From assembly GCA_002502605.1 (NCBI GenBank), contig DAPR01000013.1:17366-49654 (forward strand): a stretch of DNA of 32,289 nucleotides, read 5' to 3'. Positions 30,149 to 32,289 of the stretch are shown one piece after another. The notes under the pieces were generated by a model. That model was given only the letters and a program-made list of their open reading frames with translations, was not told the origin of the DNA and searched no databases. Made by a program: the position numbers and the translations under genes. Origin of the DNA: Euryarchaeota archaeon UBA258 (lineage in GTDB: Archaea > Thermoplasmatota > Poseidoniia > Poseidoniales > Poseidoniaceae). How positions within the stretch are numbered: position 1 is the stretch's first letter; every line of letters begins with the position of its first letter.

Positions 30149-32266
30149 TCACTCCGCAATTTCATACTTCGAATCGAAGTACGATGAGATACCAGGAATA
30201 GCGCTGATGAGGCTGCTGTAGCTGCCAAGGTGCTCTTGTGAGTTCACCTCAACCAAGCCACCGGTGTTCAACACATTGGACAAGATTTGATCGCCACATG
30301 CTTCTTGTGGAGAAGTCGAGTCAACTTGATGGGAAACCATCGAGTAGCATCCGGTGTAATTCTGACCTTGCATTGGATAGTCCTCGACGTACATCTCGCT
30401 GTTCAACGCCAAGAGAGCGTTGAGGATTGCAGTCCTCGTTTGAACATCAAGCGTGGCAGGGTTGTACATCACAGGGTGAGAGGGTGCTGATCCATAGGAT
30501 GGCAAGAGGATGTACTCGGATTCTGGCAAACACCAATCCGCATTATCGCTTGCTTCTTCATTGCCACAGTAAGAGGCAACGGTGGAATCCTTCGCAAAAG
30601 CCACATCGCCAACGCCTTCAGTCAAACACTTGACTGCTCCTGAATAAGAGTAGTACGGTGTTCCAGATTCGGGAATGCTGGCGTTTTCGTTGAAGAACGA
30701 GGTAATCGTATCTCGCAGGGATTCGATGTCGTCTTGTGGTCCAACAACTGGAGCGTAGCCTTGGGAGATGAGGTGGCCCATTGGAAGCAACATACCCGCT
30801 GATTTAAGCCAGCCTGTGTGGCACGAAGTCTTGCCTTCCATCATAGCAAACGGATCGGTGGTCGAATCGTTATCGAGGTAAGCATTGGCAATGTCCGAGC
30901 CGTTGAGAACAACGGCATGTGCATCGTAATGAGTTCGTCCATCAGACTTCAGGTCAGCAGCCATTGCCGCAAGCCCGTATTCTTTCCAACCGACCCAAGC
31001 AGCACCGCCATCCATGAACGCGATGTCTGCATTACCGAAGCGGAGAGCTTCGATGATTGCTCCTTCAGAAGCGACTGGGTAGAGCGTTACGGTCACTCCG
31101 GTTTGTTTCGCAATGAAATCAGCCAGAACCTGTGGATTCTCGGCCGGGTTTTCATAATCGTCTTTCATTTCAAAGGCGATTCGAATGTTCGAAATGGTCG
31201 GCTCGATGGAATCGTTGATGGAGAATTTAGTGTCGTAGTATGCAGAAATTCCAGGGACGTCTTCAATCAGGTTGCCATACGAAGAGAGGTGTTCGACGGC
31301 AGTGGTTGCAGAAATAGCCGGGGTGTTCAATACATTTTCGAGGATCGATTGGCCGTCTTCGGTGTTGGCCATGTCAACCAGCACGTCTTGAACAAGTGCC
31401 ATTGTGGTTGCATCGGAAGTATCCGGGTTGTACATCACCGGGTGTGATGGAGCATTTCCATACGATGGAAGCAAGATGTAATCCGATTCGGGCAAGCACC
31501 AAGCCTCGTTTGTGGATGCGTCTTCGTTTCCACAGTAAGAAGCAATCGTGGAATCCTTAGCAAAGGCCACATCGCCAACACCCTCAGAGAGGCATTTCAC
31601 AGCACCACTGTACGAGTAATACGGCGTTCCGGAGTCCGGAATGCTTGCGTCTTCATTGAAGAAATTGGTAATCGTTGAGCGGAGGGATTCGACATCATTT
31701 GCATCGCCGATCACATTCGCATATCCGTTGCCAATAAGGAAGCCCATTGGAAGGAGCATGCCAGCCGATTTGAGCCAGCCTGTGTGGCATGAGGTTTTGC
31801 CTGCCATCAAGGAGAAGGGGTCTGTTGTTGGATCATCGTCAAGGTGGGCCTGAGCGATTTCAGAGTCCTTGAGAACGACCGCGTGTGCGCTGTAGTATGT
31901 CCTTCCATCCGACTTTTGGTCAGCTGCAAGAGCGTCAAGACCGTACTGTTGCCAGCCAACCCACGCTGCTCCGCCATCCATGAAAGCAATGTCAGCGTTA
32001 CCGAAGCGAAGGGCTTGCATTGCAGCGCCCTCTGAGTCGATCGGATAAAGTGAAACATCCATGTTGAGGGCTTGACCGAGGTAGTCAGCAAAGCGTTGAG
32101 GATTCTCATCAACATTGGTGTAGTCGTCTTTGAGGCTGAAGGCAACAACGAGTGACTCAAGGTTAGAGTCATTGCTTGAAGCGTCTTCATTTTCTAAACA
32201 GCCTGCAAGTGCTGTGGTTCCAATTATCAAGGTCATGATCAGTGTTTTTATCATGTTTGTGTGCAT
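30149..32266 (-). CDS. phnD: Tandem-duplicated phosphonate-type substrate-binding lipoprotein
   Basis: Ligand-binding component of the importer, tethered outside the membrane. The signal ends in lipobox LAGC with Cys23. The 705 residues hold two full PhnD-like domains, about 38-350 and 362-705, against roughly 300 for a normal PhnD. Both have LRFGNADIAFMDGGAAWVGW, SCHTGWLKSAGMLLPMG, SGTPYYSYSGAVKCL and SHPVMYNP. The second adds a segment with an extra Cys pair before its end. The halves stay very similar at DNA level too, so the duplication is recent or kept alike by selection or conversion. ATG 32254 is an alternative start. Upstream promoter lies almost outside the window. Confidence 0.93.
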   Translation of the reverse strand: MHTNMIKTLIMTLIIGTTALAGCLENEDASSNDSNLESLVVAFSLKDDYTNVDENPQRFADYLGQALNMDVSLYPIDSEGAAMQALRFGNADIAFMDGGAAWVGWQQYGLDALAADQKSDGRTYYSAHAVVLKDSEIAQAHLDDDPTTDPFSLMAGKTSCHTGWLKSAGMLLPMGFLIGNGYANVIGDANDVESLRSTITNFFNEDASIPDSGTPYYSYSGAVKCLSEGVGDVAFAKDSTIASYCGNEDASTNEAWCLPESDYILLPSYGNAPSHPVMYNPDTSDATTMALVQDVLVDMANTEDGQSILENVLNTPAISATTAVEHLSSYGNLIEDVPGISAYYDTKFSINDSIEPTISNIRIAFEMKDDYENPAENPQVLADFIAKQTGVTVTLYPVASEGAIIEALRFGNADIAFMDGGAAWVGWKEYGLAAMAADLKSDGRTHYDAHAVVLNGSDIANAYLDNDSTTDPFAMMEGKTSCHTGWLKSAGMLLPMGHLISQGYAPVVGPQDDIESLRDTITSFFNENASIPESGTPYYSYSGAVKCLTEGVGDVAFAKDSTVASYCGNEEASDNADWCLPESEYILLPSYGSAPSHPVMYNPATLDVQTRTAILNALLALNSEMYVEDYPMQGQNYTGCYSMVSHQVDSTSPQEACGDQILSNVLNTGGLVEVNSQEHLGSYSSLISAIPGISSYFDSKYEIAE

Positions 32267-32289
32267 AGAATTGTGCCCCGGTTTAGGTC

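Noticed and set aside
30149..32200. Two separate phnD genes or an assembly duplication
   Set aside because: The frame is continuous with a linker, and the halves differ at many positions, so it is a true tandem domain protein.

Overview
The window most likely comes from a planktonic archaeon of the Marine Group II / Poseidoniales type (inference, about 0.75). Archaeal signs are an archaeal-type FAD synthetase (RibL), several TATA-like boxes 22-35 bases before start codons (leaderless transcripts) with Shine-Dalgarno (SD) sites mainly inside operons, and a small winged-helix protein. Mixed with these are bacterial-looking genes: oligoribonuclease, trimeric-type riboflavin synthase, MoeZ-like E1/rhodanese, glycerol-3-phosphate dehydrogenase and a glycerolipid acyltransferase. 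Secreted subtilases and a phosphonate-type ABC importer fit a protein- and phosphorus-scavenging marine heterotroph. I see no rRNA, tRNA, CRISPR array, insertion sequence or prophage, and no gene-free stretch longer than about 250 bases.

Layout. 1-6826 (minus strand) runs subtilase, acyltransferase, [2Fe-2S] subunit and molybdopterin subunit of a molybdenum hydroxylase; the last gene leaves the window at position 1. 6962-7605 (plus) has a possible 37-residue ORF coupled to an acidic one-TM protein. 7606-11099 holds a second subtilase and the Mo-cofactor genes mocA-like and xdhC-like (minus), with a plus-strand orn between them. 11172-14986 has an unknown acidic protein, an acyl-CoA dehydrogenase, a Na+/Ca2+ exchanger-family protein and a MIP channel. 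14977-24608 is a long minus-strand block: fused 2-oxoacid dehydrogenase E1; the operon DUF4190-like / moeZ-like / receiver-domain protein / VTT membrane protein; thioredoxin reductase; and a riboflavin/FAD operon ribB-ribL-ribE-ribH. 24746-27330 (plus) has an endonuclease IV-like TIM barrel, gpsA and a winged-helix protein. 27378-28402 is a divergent pair, cytochrome b561-like and a small membrane protein. 28447-32266 (minus) is a phosphonate-type importer phnD-(27-aa ORF)-phnC-phnE, with two binding domains fused in PhnD.

How the parts fit. The MocA-like cytidylyltransferase and XdhC-like chaperone probably mature the molybdenum hydroxylase encoded about 7 kb away, which suggests a cytosine-dinucleotide cofactor. 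The flavin operon supplies FAD for the acyl-CoA dehydrogenase, thioredoxin reductase and the hydroxylase's missing FAD subunit. GpsA plus the acyltransferase outline a sn-glycerol-3-phosphate ester-lipid route, unusual for an archaeon. Subtilases, acyl-CoA dehydrogenase and the 2-oxoacid dehydrogenase E1 outline protein, lipid and branched-chain acid catabolism.

I found no clearly new multi-gene system. The points most worth following are the tandem-PhnD importer with its small ORF, the hybrid archaeal/bacterial flavin operon, the lipid genes, an SD-masking hairpin before the acyl-CoA dehydrogenase, and the unexplained receiver-domain and acidic proteins.
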